Positions 8,591 to 17,344 are shown, numbered from the stretch's first letter. The stretch: 64,000 nt of DNA from Halogeometricum rufum (GCF_900112175.1 NZ_FOYT01000003.1:248001-312000); one strand, 5' to 3'. A program made the numbers and translations. The notes: generated by a model from the letters alone, not told the origin.

Positions 8591-8610
8591 CATTTAAACC
8601 GCTTAATTAT
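8591..8610 (+). promoter_or_regulatory. Promoter of the molybdenum-cofactor/transport operon
   Basis: CATTTAAACCGCTTAATTAT includes a TATA-like TTTAAA and closely matches 1536-1555. It stands 72 bp before ATG 8663, almost the same distance as the dms copy from its gene (67 bp). This suggests co-regulation of enzyme and cofactor supply. Confidence 0.55.
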
Positions 8611-8662
8611 TCGGGGTTACACACAGCGTCGCTGGGCACCAACGTTTCGCCAGTGAGCACCA

Positions 8663-9148
8663 ATGAACTCACCAGACGCTCATCCCCAAGAGATTCCCTC
8701 ACTATCCACCCCGATTACCGTCTCGGGCGACCGACGTCTGTCGCTGTCCGGTGACGCGCTGTCGGCGCACCCTATCGAGACACGGACGGTCACGGTCAGG
8801 TGCGCGTCGGGGACGCGCCACACAGCGACGTGGGCGGGCGTTCCGGTACTCGAACTGCTCTCTGCCGCCGCCGTCCCAGGTGAGACGACCCACGTGGTCG
8901 TCGAAAGCGACGGCGGCTATCGTATCTGCGTCGATATGTACGCGGCGCTCGACGGCTTGCTCGCGTTCTTCCGGGACGGAACGCCGATTTCGGAGCACCA
9001 GCCGTACGAGACGCGGTTCATCGCACCCAGTATCGACGGCGCTCGAACGGTGAAAGCCGTCACCCTGCTGGAAGCACGGTCCTTCTCTGCGGGCGCTGAC
9101 CCGGAATCGGTCGAACGGATGTCTCGGGAGGAAGAGTACTCCGCATGA
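8663..9148 (+). CDS. Short molybdopterin-binding-fold (SUOX-like) protein
   Basis: This 161-residue protein resembles part of the sulfite-oxidase-type molybdopterin-binding fold (oxidoreductase molybdopterin-binding domain): TWAGVPVLELLSAA, THVVVESDGGYRICVDMYAAL and YETRFIAPSIDGARTVKAV. Full enzymes are about 300 residues and carry a cofactor-ligating Cys. Here the N-terminal part with that Cys is absent, so this is a cofactor-binding or carrier version or a reduced enzyme. It has no signal peptide. It starts the operon continuing to mobA with an ATGA overlap, which supports a molybdenum-cofactor link. Confidence 0.7.
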   Translation: MNSPDAHPQEIPSLSTPITVSGDRRLSLSGDALSAHPIETRTVTVRCASGTRHTATWAGVPVLELLSAAAVPGETTHVVVESDGGYRICVDMYAALDGLLAFFRDGTPISEHQPYETRFIAPSIDGARTVKAVTLLEARSFSAGADPESVERMSREEEYSA

Positions 9149-9801
9149 GGAGCGAATCACCCGACGTGACTGGCGTGGTTCTCGCAGGCGGGGACAGCCG
9201 CCGATTCGACGCCGGAGACAAAGCACTCGCCACGCTCGACGGCGAGACGTTCATCGAACGAGTGCTCGGTGAACTCCGCGCCTCGACGGCACAGCCCCCG
9301 ATTGTCGCGGTCCGAACCGAGACACAGCGGAAGCAACTTCACAGGACAATCTCGCCGTCGTGGGACGGGCGCTTCGTGCTGGACGACGGCAGTCTCACGG
9401 GACCGCTCGCTGGACTACTGTCGGCGTGCGAGACGGCGTCGACACCGTGGATATTCGCAGTCGGGTGCGACATGCCGCTCCTCGATTCGAGAGCAATCGA
9501 TGAAGTATGCGTCCGAGTTCCACGAGACGCCGAGCGAGCGCCCGAAGCAGTCGTTCCAGTCTCACAGCACGGACGACGCGAACCACTGCACGCGGTATAC
9601 CGGCGCTCTGCAATCGTCAACTGCCGAAGGCACCTGTCGAACGGGGATAGCTTCAACGCGCTCCTCACCGCGCTTGACGACGTCGATTACGCCGTTCTCG
9701 ACGAACTACCGCAACTGGTCCGGCTATCGGTGACGAACGTGAACACGCTCTCGGAACTCGAACGCGTCGCAACGAGCGTCGAGGGGGAACGAAGTGACTG
9801 A
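9145..9801 (+). CDS. mobA: Molybdenum cofactor guanylyltransferase
   Basis: This 218-residue MobA homologue has the nucleotidyltransferase signature VVLAGGDSRRFDAGDKAL (11-28) and the metal-binding VGCDMPLL. MobA joins GMP to molybdopterin, giving the bis-MGD form needed by DMSO-reductase-family enzymes such as the DmsA encoded upstream. Start and stop overlap with neighbours (ATGA; the GTG of the next gene lies inside the end of this one), which indicates one transcript. Confidence 0.9.
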   Translation: MRSESPDVTGVVLAGGDSRRFDAGDKALATLDGETFIERVLGELRASTAQPPIVAVRTETQRKQLHRTISPSWDGRFVLDDGSLTGPLAGLLSACETASTPWIFAVGCDMPLLDSRAIDEVCVRVPRDAERAPEAVVPVSQHGRREPLHAVYRRSAIVNCRRHLSNGDSFNALLTALDDVDYAVLDELPQLVRLSVTNVNTLSELERVATSVEGERSD

Positions 9802-10690
9802 TTCGCACTCCAAGGGTACTCGTCGGGCCTTCCTCACGACGACGGCTGGGCTCGCGACGATGGGTGGTTGCCTCGGGTGTTCCGGCTCGGCGTCGACCGT
9901 CTCGGTCCTCGCGGCCGGGAGCCTTCAGAACGCGCTCACGTCCGACTTCCGGTCGCAGACCGACGCTCACGTCGAAGTCGAAGCCCACGGGTCTGCACGT
10001 GCCGCCCGCATGGTTGCCGAGGGCCAGCGCGACCCGGACATCGTCGCGCTCGCCGACCCGGTGTTGTTCTCGTCCCCCCTCGACGCGGAGTGGTATGCGA
10101 CCTTCGCGAACAACGCGATCGTCCTCGCCTACAACTCCCAGACGCCGAGCGGAAAACAGATACAGAGCGCCGAGACGTGGTTCGCCCCGCTTCTTCGCGA
10201 GGACGTGCGCCTCGGTCGCACCGACCCGGACCTCGATCCGCTCGGATACCGAACGCTGTTCACACTCGCTCTCGCGGTTGACCACTACGATAGGCCCGCG
10301 TTGGCCGACGAGCTCCTCTCTCGGACCCAGATCTATCCCGAGACGCAACTGCTCGCACAGTTCGACTCCGGGAGCGTCGACGCAGCGTTCGTCTACCGGA
10401 GCATGGCGGTCGAACGAGAGTATCCCTACGTCGAACTCCCCGCGGCCATAGACATGAGCGACTCCGACCACGCGGCATCGTACGCGTCGATGTCGTATTC
10501 GTTACCCGGCGGCACTGTCGTCCGGGGAGCACCGATTCAGTACGCCGCGACCCGCCGGACGCAGACAGAGGCTGCGACCGACTCGTTCGATGCACTCGTC
10601 GAATCGTCAGCTCGGTATCTCGAATCGCACGGCTTCACCGTCACCGACGCACATCCGGAGTACGTGGGCGATGTCCCGACGTCACAGTAG
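9794..10690 (+). CDS. Molybdate/tungstate ABC transporter, substrate-binding lipoprotein
   Basis: This 298-residue ModA/WtpA-type extracellular binding protein starts at GTG 9794, overlapping mobA by eight bases. The N-terminus has R10-R11 and a hydrophobic stretch ending in GGCLGC, so Tat export and lipid anchoring at C26 or C29 are likely. The mature part begins VSVLAAGSLQNAL, typical of the WtpA/ModA family, and contains DIVALADPVLF and the closing-domain segment GSVDAAFVYRSMAVE. It supplies oxyanion to the permease encoded next. ModA versus WtpA (tungstate-preferring) cannot be separated by eye. Confidence 0.85.
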   Translation: MTDSHSKGTRRAFLTTTAGLATMGGCLGCSGSASTVSVLAAGSLQNALTSDFRSQTDAHVEVEAHGSARAARMVAEGQRDPDIVALADPVLFSSPLDAEWYATFANNAIVLAYNSQTPSGKQIQSAETWFAPLLREDVRLGRTDPDLDPLGYRTLFTLALAVDHYDRPALADELLSRTQIYPETQLLAQFDSGSVDAAFVYRSMAVEREYPYVELPAAIDMSDSDHAASYASMSYSLPGGTVVRGAPIQYAATRRTQTEAATDSFDALVESSARYLESHGFTVTDAHPEYVGDVPTSQ

Positions 10691-11483
10691 CCGTCGCTGG
10701 CACCGCTCCAGCGACGCGGCCGTCACTACCGGATTGCGAGGAATCACGCTCGTTCTCGCCTGTGTGCTCCTGCTGTACTATCTCGTACCACTCGTCACGC
10801 TCTGGGTTTCACAGTCGCCAGGTGAGCTACTCGGAAACCTCACCCGCGACTACGTCGTGACAGCGGCGACCAACTCGGTCCTCGCCGCGTCGGTGAGTAC
10901 GATGGCCGCAGTCGTGTTCGGCCTCCCACTCGCGTACTGGCTCTCTCGCACGGATTTCCGCGGCCAAAACGTGGTTCTCACCGTGGTGATTCTCCCGCTC
11001 GTCTTGCCGCCCGTCGTGAGCGGGATGCTCCTCCTTCGAGTCGTTGGACCCGCAGGGATCGGAACTCTCGTCACAATCCCGTTCACCCGCTCGTTGCTCG
11101 GCGTTGTCATCGCTCAACTCTACGTCGCGTCCCCCTTTCTCGTAGTCACCGCGAAGACGGCGTTCGACGGCGTCGACAGGCAACTCGAGGCGGCGTCGCA
11201 GTCTCTCGGCAGAGGAAAGCTGTCGACGTTTCGACGCGTGACACTCCCGCTCGCTAAGCCTGGAATCATCGCCGGCGTGACACTCACTTTCGCCCGTGCA
11301 ATCGGCGAATTCGGCGCGACCCTCATGATGGCGTACTATCCGCGGACGCTCCCCGTCCAGATTTGGGTCTCGTACCTGTCGACGGGTCTCGACGCGGCAC
11401 TTCCGGTCGCGCTCGTCCTCCTGACGATTGCCGTTGGGACAGTCCTGTTGATTTACACCGTTGGAACGAATCCGTGGCAGTGA
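10671..11483 (+). CDS. Molybdate/tungstate ABC transporter permease
   Basis: This 270-residue integral membrane protein has about six helices and the EAA-loop region QLEAASQSLGRGKLSTFRRVTLPLAKPGI that contacts the ATPase. AIGEFGATLMMAYYPRTLPVQIW is characteristic of ModB/WtpB. ATG 10671 begins MSRRHSSRRW and overlaps the binding-protein gene by 20 bases; an earlier in-frame ATG at 10590 is deep inside that gene. No ModC/WtpC ATPase follows, so the ATPase must be encoded elsewhere or be shared. Confidence 0.85.
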   Translation: MSRRHSSRRWHRSSDAAVTTGLRGITLVLACVLLLYYLVPLVTLWVSQSPGELLGNLTRDYVVTAATNSVLAASVSTMAAVVFGLPLAYWLSRTDFRGQNVVLTVVILPLVLPPVVSGMLLLRVVGPAGIGTLVTIPFTRSLLGVVIAQLYVASPFLVVTAKTAFDGVDRQLEAASQSLGRGKLSTFRRVTLPLAKPGIIAGVTLTFARAIGEFGATLMMAYYPRTLPVQIWVSYLSTGLDAALPVALVLLTIAVGTVLLIYTVGTNPWQ

Positions 11484-11607
11484 TTCTACCGTGTGACACC
11501 CAGTGAACCCGCTCGAAGTCACTCGAGGTGCACCTTCACTGTCCCCACGATTCGTAGCGGACGGACACCGCCGAAATGGTTATTCTCTCGCTGCTACAAC
11601 AACATTC

Positions 11608-11937
11608 ATGGCCGATACAGCCGAAAAACCGGAAGAGCTCCCGTCGATTGCGGGGAAACTGGCTGAACAGCATCCCGAGGTCTGGGAAGAGTACGCCGAC
11701 CTCGGGAAGGCCTGCTCTGAGGCCGGGCCGCTCGACGATGACGCGAAGCGGCTCGTTAAACTCGGGCTGGCTGTCGGGGTGCAGTCGGAGGGTGCCGTCC
11801 ACTCGCACGTCCGTCGCGCACTCGACGAAGGAATCGATCCCGAGGAGTTGCGCCACGTCGCGATTCTGTCGATTCCCACGATCGGATTCCCGAAGGCGAT
11901 GGCCGCGCTGACGTGGATTGAAGACTTAACGGAGTAA
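11608..11937 (+). CDS. Carboxymuconolactone-decarboxylase/AhpD-fold protein lacking the redox CxxC
   Basis: This 109-residue single-domain CMD/AhpD-like protein aligns with the family core, KRLVKLGLAVGVQSEGAVHSHVRRALDEGI. In AhpD-type members the active site is C-E-x-C-x-x-x-H. Here the matching positions are S60-E-G-A63-V-H-S-H67, so both redox cysteines are replaced while the histidine is kept. Peroxidase-reductase activity is therefore unlikely. ATG 11608 is preferred because the family core begins directly after it; the open frame upstream to 11503 has no family similarity. Confidence 0.8.
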   Translation: MADTAEKPEELPSIAGKLAEQHPEVWEEYADLGKACSEAGPLDDDAKRLVKLGLAVGVQSEGAVHSHVRRALDEGIDPEELRHVAILSIPTIGFPKAMAALTWIEDLTE

Positions 11938-12334
11938 TATCTCGAAACCATTCATACCCTGAGACCTTGACGGAGACGACTCCTGTCTTCGACACTGGTT
12001 ACTTATTTCCCATTGGCTCCGGCTCGTAACTTGCGGACCGACGGTATAGTATTGCGATATGTAGTTTATCCCTCGGCGTAGGAACTGTCGTCCCCCGCGC
12101 ACCTCGGTCACCGTGGCGACTCGCGTTCGAACGCCCTCTCAACGCTCGCCGAACGCGTGACGGCGGTCGCCCCCGGGCGAACGGGAGCGGAGAAACGGGA
12201 TTCAGGGCGGCGCGAACGATGGGGTGCCTTGCGGGACGGGACACTCGGTGTTCGGGTGCCACACGACCCACTCGGAGTGAGTTACTACACTGTTGTTACT
12301 CTTTCGCAGGGGAGTCACGTTCTCCGACGGGTGA
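11938..12334. other. 397-bp gap, no gene seen
   Basis: The stretch lies between two converging genes (11608-11937 rightward, 12335-15073 leftward). It has AT-rich patches around 12000-12070 and no convincing coding frame, repeat or RNA gene. It probably contains the terminators of both neighbours. Confidence 0.4.
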
Positions 12335-15073
12335 CTACTGCTGGGCCGGAATGGACGCCGACAGCAGGTGGTCGAACACTTTCCGTTCCGCCTTTCGGAG
12401 GTGCTGGTGGAACGTCGGCGGCGCGACGTTCAGCGACGCCGCGACTTCCTCGCCGGTGCTCTCTCGCGGCCACTCGAAGAAACCGGAGTGGAACGCGGCC
12501 TCCAGCGCCTGATGTTGGCGCTCGGTGAGTTCGGCGGTCATCACACGCTGCACCCGAGTCGGTGGATGTTTCAGCCGCGTAATCTGTCGCTGCTTGAGTA
12601 GCCGAGCCGTCGGATACACTTCCCGGACGCGGTCGATTATCCGACGGACCTCTCCCGTCGGGGGCGCGTGGATGGTCATGCTGAAACCGCCGTCCTCGAT
12701 GACCGCCCGTTCGACGGACCCCCCGACGGACGCCACGGCCGACAGGACGGGGGGGTCGGACAGACGCGCCTCGAACCCGCCATCGTGGAACGTCACCGTC
12801 TCCCAGTGCGGGCGGTGCTCCAGCACGCTGCGGACGACGTCCGCGCCGTCACCCGTCGTCGTCCCGAACAGGAGGTACGACCCGCTCTCGACGGGAATCG
12901 CGTGGTCGAAGGTGACGCGCCCGTCCGTCGCGTCGACGACGTTCAGCGTCGTGAAGAGGTCCGGAACCTCGAAGGCGAGTTCGACCACGTCGTCGCTCAT
13001 CAGCGCTCGCTTCCGTTCGGCCGCGGCGATGGCGTGACCGACGACTTCGCCGAGTTGCCGCATCACCGACCGCTCTTCGCCCTCGAACGCTCCCGGTCGC
13101 TCGCTGTAGACGTTCAGTACGCCGTAGGTCGCGTCCTCGTGGACGACGGGGATGGCCGCCGACGAGCGGAAGTCGTACCGTTCGACGTGGTCGCGCCACG
13201 GGTCGTGGCGGGCGTCGGCCGCGACGTTCTGCGTGGTCTGCACCTCGCCCGTCCGTATGGCCCGTCCCGTCGGTCCCTCGCTTCGCTCGTCGTCCGGGTC
13301 GACCGAAATCGTCACCCCGTCCAGATAGCCCTCGACGCCCGCCTCGGTCCGGAGGTCCACCGTCTTCGTGGCCGCGTCGACGTCGCCGACCCACGCGAAC
13401 GAGTAGGACTCCGACTCGGCGAGGCGCGTGCAGACCGTCTCCTCTATCTCCCCGCGCGTCGACTGTCCGATGACCGCGTCGGTCGTCTCGCGGACCACTT
13501 CGTGGAGGCTGTTGAGTGCCGCGAGTCGCTCTCTGCGGCGTTCGAGTTCGCGCTCCCGGTCGTGACGCGCGATGGCGGACGCGAGGATGTTGGCGACGCT
13601 CTGGACGAAGTTGACGTCGTACGTGGTGAACTCCGTCGACGACCGATTGTGCGTGCCGAGGATTCCCCACGGGTCGTCGCGGGGGCCGATGACCGTGCTG
13701 ACGCCGCTCCGAACGCCGTGGTCCGTGAGCAACGACGGTCCGCCGAATCGCCGTTCGGTCGCGAGGTCGGTCACGACGACGGGGCCGTCGGCTCGGAGCG
13801 TGTGGGCCGCCTGCGAGTCGTCTCCGTCCGCCGAGACGCGCGCCGTCCCGACCAGTCCGTCGTCCCATCCCACGCCGCTCCGAAGCAGCAGTTCGTCGCC
13901 CGACTCGTCGAGGTCGAGCACTTTACACAGGTCGCTGTCGAGGGTCTCGGCCACCAGTTCCGCCGCCTCGGCCAGCAACGCGTCGATGTTGCGGTCCTCG
14001 AGTGCGCGCCGACCCAGGTTCGTAACGACCGACTGCTGGTGGACCCGTCGCTGGAGTTCGTCCTCGCGTTCGAGGCGGTCGGACACGTCGCGGACCACCC
14101 CGCACCGGCCGTACCCGTCCTCGACCGAGTACGCCGCGAGTCGCGTCTCACACGGTACCCGTCTGCCCGCCTTCGTCTCCACGTCGAGGTCGATTCGCGT
14201 CGATTCGCGTTCGCCGGCGACTATCGCTCCGACCTTCGACTCGGCCTCCGGCGTTATCTCGTCGTCGTGAACCATCGTCGCGTGCGCTCCCAGCAGTTCC
14301 TCGCGGTCGTACCCGGTCAACTCGCAGAACCCGTGGTTGACCGCGACGAACCGGGCGTCCTCGTTCACCGCGTAGATGCCGTCTTCGACCGTCTCCACTA
14401 TCGTCTCGTACTGCGCGCGGTGTTCCCGGAGTTCCCGCTCCCGCCGCTTCCGCTCGGTCACGTCGCGGTACACGGCCGCGCGGCCGCCGGCGAACGTCCC
14501 CGCCGTCACGCGCTCGCTTCTGCGTTCGAGCCACCGTTCGGTTCGCTCTCCGCTCGGAGTCACGCGGCACTCGACCCGGTCGCTGCTCTCGGCACCGCCC
14601 GCCGCCAGAACCCGGTCGACGAACGCCTCGGCGTCGTCGAGGGTCGGTGCAACCTCGTCCACGACGAAATCTCGTTTCTCCCGCCCGACGACTCCCGTTC
14701 GGTCGACGCCGAAGTACCGCTCGACGGCCGCGTTGGCCCACGCGACGGTGGACTCCGAATCGAAGACGACCACGGCGGCGCCGACGTCGACGCCGTCGAG
14801 AACGCCGCCCGCCACGGTCCCGGCGTTCGCCGCCGCGTCGTCGCCGACGTGCGTCGCCGCCGACTGCGTGGGTCGCCACCAGACCCGGGCGTTCGCCCCC
14901 ACCTTCTTGGTGGCCAGGCGGTCGCGTTCGGCCAGTCGGTCCAGTCGGTCGTACGCGCTTCGGCGCCCGACCTCCAGTCGGTCGGCCACCTCCGTCGTCG
15001 TCACCGGGTCTCCCGTCTCCTCGAACAGCGCGAGCGTCTCTCGGAGCGCGCCGGTCAGCGAACTGTCGGTCAC
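12335..15073 (-). CDS. Large PAS/GAF sensor-regulator of the Bat family (left copy)
   Basis: This 912-residue cytoplasmic sensor-transcription factor has an N-terminal winged helix (1-70, VTTTEVADRLEVGRRSAYDRL), PAS (about 90-210), PAS (215-340, GIYAVNEDARFVAVNHGFCELTGY), GAF (350-500), GAF (505-660), the bacterio-opsin-activator domain (690-800) and C-terminal HTH_10 (about 850-905, LTERQHQALEAAFHSGFFEWPRE). There is no histidine kinase. It has DNA-binding domains at both ends, so ligand or redox sensing is probably coupled directly to transcription. It is divergent from the DUF7344-like gene at 15305. A close paralogue (18156-21512) mirrors it on the other side of the ParA locus; across one 89-residue GAF stretch 76 positions are identical by my count. 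Confidence 0.88.
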   Translation of the reverse strand: MTDSSLTGALRETLALFEETGDPVTTTEVADRLEVGRRSAYDRLDRLAERDRLATKKVGANARVWWRPTQSAATHVGDDAAANAGTVAGGVLDGVDVGAAVVVFDSESTVAWANAAVERYFGVDRTGVVGREKRDFVVDEVAPTLDDAEAFVDRVLAAGGAESSDRVECRVTPSGERTERWLERRSERVTAGTFAGGRAAVYRDVTERKRRERELREHRAQYETIVETVEDGIYAVNEDARFVAVNHGFCELTGYDREELLGAHATMVHDDEITPEAESKVGAIVAGERESTRIDLDVETKAGRRVPCETRLAAYSVEDGYGRCGVVRDVSDRLEREDELQRRVHQQSVVTNLGRRALEDRNIDALLAEAAELVAETLDSDLCKVLDLDESGDELLLRSGVGWDDGLVGTARVSADGDDSQAAHTLRADGPVVVTDLATERRFGGPSLLTDHGVRSGVSTVIGPRDDPWGILGTHNRSSTEFTTYDVNFVQSVANILASAIARHDRERELERRRERLAALNSLHEVVRETTDAVIGQSTRGEIEETVCTRLAESESYSFAWVGDVDAATKTVDLRTEAGVEGYLDGVTISVDPDDERSEGPTGRAIRTGEVQTTQNVAADARHDPWRDHVERYDFRSSAAIPVVHEDATYGVLNVYSERPGAFEGEERSVMRQLGEVVGHAIAAAERKRALMSDDVVELAFEVPDLFTTLNVVDATDGRVTFDHAIPVESGSYLLFGTTTGDGADVVRSVLEHRPHWETVTFHDGGFEARLSDPPVLSAVASVGGSVERAVIEDGGFSMTIHAPPTGEVRRIIDRVREVYPTARLLKQRQITRLKHPPTRVQRVMTAELTERQHQALEAAFHSGFFEWPRESTGEEVAASLNVAPPTFHQHLRKAERKVFDHLLSASIPAQQ

Positions 15074-15304
15074 GAGGCGGGGTACGATGGCGACTCACTT
15101 CATGCCTCCGACGACGGAGCCTTTCCGTTCGTGACCCGCGCGATACGACCGCTCACCGTGATATATGACCGACAGAATCGACTTCCCGCGGAGAACGCTC
15201 CCGCTACCCGACCGTCGAAACCTAATATGTTATAGATAGCTCTTAACCGGTCGTGATGATTCTGCAGTGATACACGTCGGAGCGACTCCGACTACATTCC
15301 CATC

Positions 15305-15610
15305 ATGGCCTCGTCCCCGAACGAACCAACGGCTCTCGCAGCGGTTACGAGCGAACTCTCGGCGAACGAACGACACCGACTGTTGTCGGCCGAACGACGG
15401 CGACTGACGCTCGACGTCGTCACGAACCGCTCCACGTCCGTCAGTCTCGACGCCGTCGCACGCGTGGTTGCGGACCGCGAAACCGACGCCGACGTCCCGG
15501 ACGACGAAACCGTCGAACGGGTGGCGATTTCACTCCACCACGTCCACCTCCCGAAGTTACACGACGCCGGCGTGGTCGAGTACGACACCGAAACGAACCA
15601 GATAGCCTGA
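15305..15610 (+). CDS. DUF7344-like winged-helix protein (left copy)
   Basis: This 101-residue protein resembles haloarchaeal DUF7344 winged-helix proteins: HRLLSAERRRLTLDVV, SLDAVARVVADRE, then ISLHHVHLPKLHDAGVVEYD as recognition helix and wing. It is probably a transcription factor or co-regulator. It is transcribed divergently from the large Bat-type regulator on its left. A second DUF7344-like gene (17619-17927) with the same terminal motif is placed in mirror image, next to the second Bat-type regulator. Confidence 0.8.
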   Translation: MASSPNEPTALAAVTSELSANERHRLLSAERRRLTLDVVTNRSTSVSLDAVARVVADRETDADVPDDETVERVAISLHHVHLPKLHDAGVVEYDTETNQIA

Positions 15611-15721
15611 CTCGGTCGCGAGACCCGCGACCGGAGTCGGGAGTCCCCGCTGACCGCCCTCTTCTCGAACGAAATACCCGGTTTCGACGGACCGAGCGAA
15701 CGTCCTCACGAATCGACGTTC

Positions 15722-16132
15722 TCAGTCGAACGTCATCCCGTAGCCCCACTCCTCGAGGTGTTCCTCGGCTTCGTCGAGGTGGTCGAGGCCCACCATCACC
15801 AGCGCCTCCCGGAGGTCCGTCAGCGAGACGTCGCCGTCGAAACGGTCCTCCAACTCGCGGAGGGCGTCTCGCTCCGCGGTCTTCGTCTCGGACTGGAGAA
15901 ACAGGGGGACGCGACTCCGGCCGTCTTGAACCCCATCGCGGCGGAACTTGTACGGAATCTGTATCGACTGCCTTCGTTCGTCGGCCGTCGTCTCCGTCTG
16001 GTCTGCCGTCCCGGCATCGTCCGTCGTCTCTGTCGACGTCGAACCGCTCTCCGTCTCGTCGTCCGCGTCGTCCGTGACCGGGTCGTCGTCGGCGAACGGG
16101 TCCTCGCCGGCGCCTTTCTTCATCCCGGTCAT
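15722..16132 (-). CDS. ParA partner protein (putative ParB-like, iteron-binding candidate)
   Basis: This 136-residue protein is encoded immediately after parA with an ATGA overlap (shared bases 16129-16132). Residues 1-65 are acidic, Asp/Thr/Ser-rich and probably disordered. The C-terminal half contains RQSIQIPYKFRRDGVQDGRSRV and SLTDLREALVMVGLDHLDEAEEHLEEWGYGM, a pattern I associate with genes following parA on haloarchaeal plasmids. Its function is not established. By position it is the likely adaptor or centromere-binding protein that recognises the 13-bp iterons upstream of parA (inference). Confidence 0.72.
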   Translation of the reverse strand: MTGMKKGAGEDPFADDDPVTDDADDETESGSTSTETTDDAGTADQTETTADERRQSIQIPYKFRRDGVQDGRSRVPLFLQSETKTAERDALRELEDRFDGDVSLTDLREALVMVGLDHLDEAEEHLEEWGYGMTFD

Positions 16133-17004
16133 ACGGTCATCACCTCGTGGTCCACGTCGCCCGGTTCCGGCGGGTCGGGTGCTTCGAGGCCGACTTCGGA
16201 CTCGAGGTGTCGCGCGAGGCGGTCGAACTGCGCGAGCGTCTCGACCTCGTAGTCGCGGCGACGCTCCCGGTGTTCGCGGACGTACTCGAACGCCGAACAC
16301 TGCTGCATCCAGCAGCCTTCCATCATCGACGCCCGTTCGCCGACGATTTCGGGGATGGGGTAGTCGATTTCGTCGAGGATGGAGCGCTGGTCGCGCGTGT
16401 TCTTGAAGCCCATCGGAATCGCGGCGAGGACGCCGACTTCGACCGCCAACTGCTCTTCGAGGCCGACGACGAGCGACTCCAACCCCTCGACGGCGGCGCG
16501 CCCCTTCGCGCTCGGTTCGACCGGGATGACGAGCGACCGCGTCGCGTTGATGGCGTTGTAGAGGTGCGGTCCTTCGGTCGCGGGTGGGTCGCAGATGAGC
16601 ACGTCGTACGTGTCGGGGACGCCCGCCTCGCGGAGGACGCGCAGCAGTTGCGCGTGCATCCCGAACGCCTCGCCCATCGCCTCCGACTGCTCTTTCTCTC
16701 GCTGGAGGTACTCCGCGAGGTCCGACAGCATGTTGTGTTCCGGGACGATGTCGACGCCTTCGACCGTCCGCACCAGGTCGTCGAACTCTCCCTTCGGTCG
16801 CCGAATCATGTGCCGGACGACGTTGTCGACCGACTCAGTTCGTCGACCGTCGACGCCGAACAGGCGCGAGAGGTCGCCGTCCTGTGGGTCGAGCGGTACG
16901 ACGAGCGGTTTCAGGCCCGCGCGAGCGTGCGCCACGGCGAGGTTCGCCGCGGTCGTCGTCTTCCCCACGCCCCCGGCCTCGCTGTACGTCGAATATGCCA
17001 GCAT
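16129..17004 (-). CDS. parA: ParA-family partition ATPase
   Basis: This 291-residue ParA/Soj-like ATPase segregates replicons by ATP-dependent binding to nucleoid DNA. The P-loop is SEAGGVGKTTTAANLA (8-23). The signature lysine of the deviant Walker A (KGG) is replaced by Ala, as I recall is common in haloarchaeal plasmid ParA proteins. VVPLDPQDGDLSRLFGVDG and VLICDPPATEGPHLYNAI are the A-prime and Walker B regions. Start: a TATA-like CATTAAA (minus strand, 17031-17037) predicts transcription beginning near 17007, favouring ATG 17004 (MLAYSTYSEAG) over ATG 17016. Iterons lie directly upstream. Confidence 0.88.
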   Translation of the reverse strand: MLAYSTYSEAGGVGKTTTAANLAVAHARAGLKPLVVPLDPQDGDLSRLFGVDGRRTESVDNVVRHMIRRPKGEFDDLVRTVEGVDIVPEHNMLSDLAEYLQREKEQSEAMGEAFGMHAQLLRVLREAGVPDTYDVLICDPPATEGPHLYNAINATRSLVIPVEPSAKGRAAVEGLESLVVGLEEQLAVEVGVLAAIPMGFKNTRDQRSILDEIDYPIPEIVGERASMMEGCWMQQCSAFEYVREHRERRRDYEVETLAQFDRLARHLESEVGLEAPDPPEPGDVDHEVMTV

Positions 17005-17054
17005 CGTCGTGTACATTACGACAACTCGTCTTTAATGTTCGTCAGACAAACTCG

Positions 17055-17119
17055 TGAACACTCTTGATGAATGTATGTAGTGGATGAATGCGGTGAACAC
17101 AACTAGTGAATATCACCGA
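17055..17119 (+). repeat. 13-bp iteron array A (5 units)
   Basis: Five consecutive 13-bp units start at 17055, 17068, 17081, 17094 and 17107. Each begins TGAA or TGGA (for example TGAACACTCTTGA and TGAACACAACTAG). The period is exact, with divergence outside the TGAAYAC core. The array lies 50 bp upstream of parA, suiting a centromere or operator site. Confidence 0.85.
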
Positions 17120-17262
17120 GGCCGCTCTCCTACCCTATTCGGCGAGGCACGCCGGTGATTCCGCGAGAACGCCGTCGAACGCCGTTCAGAGTCGGTATCG
17201 GGGAACGCCGAGACCACCGCACACGGATTCACGGGAGTCACGTCGGTACCGGAGTCCTGCGA

Positions 17263-17314
17263 TGAACGAATACGGTGAACATCCTCGCTGAACACGTCCG
17301 ACGAACGAACTGTC
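17263..17314 (+). repeat. 13-bp iteron array B (4 units)
   Basis: Four units at exact 13-bp spacing start at 17263, 17276, 17289 and 17302, with cores TGAACGA, TGAACAT, TGAACAC and CGAACGA. They have the same core and period as arrays A and C. Confidence 0.8.
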
Positions 17315-17344
17315 CCGGTGATCCGCTACAGGTGGAATACGTCG

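Noticed and set aside
11503-11607. In-frame extension before the CMD-fold gene, considered as a remnant of a ModC ATPase
   Set aside because: No Walker or other ATPase motif is visible in the 35 residues; similarity is too weak to claim.
12668-15235. 855-codon plus-strand open frame opposite the left Bat-type regulator
   Set aside because: Low-complexity Arg/Val/Asp composition with no domain; the minus-strand protein is clearly real.
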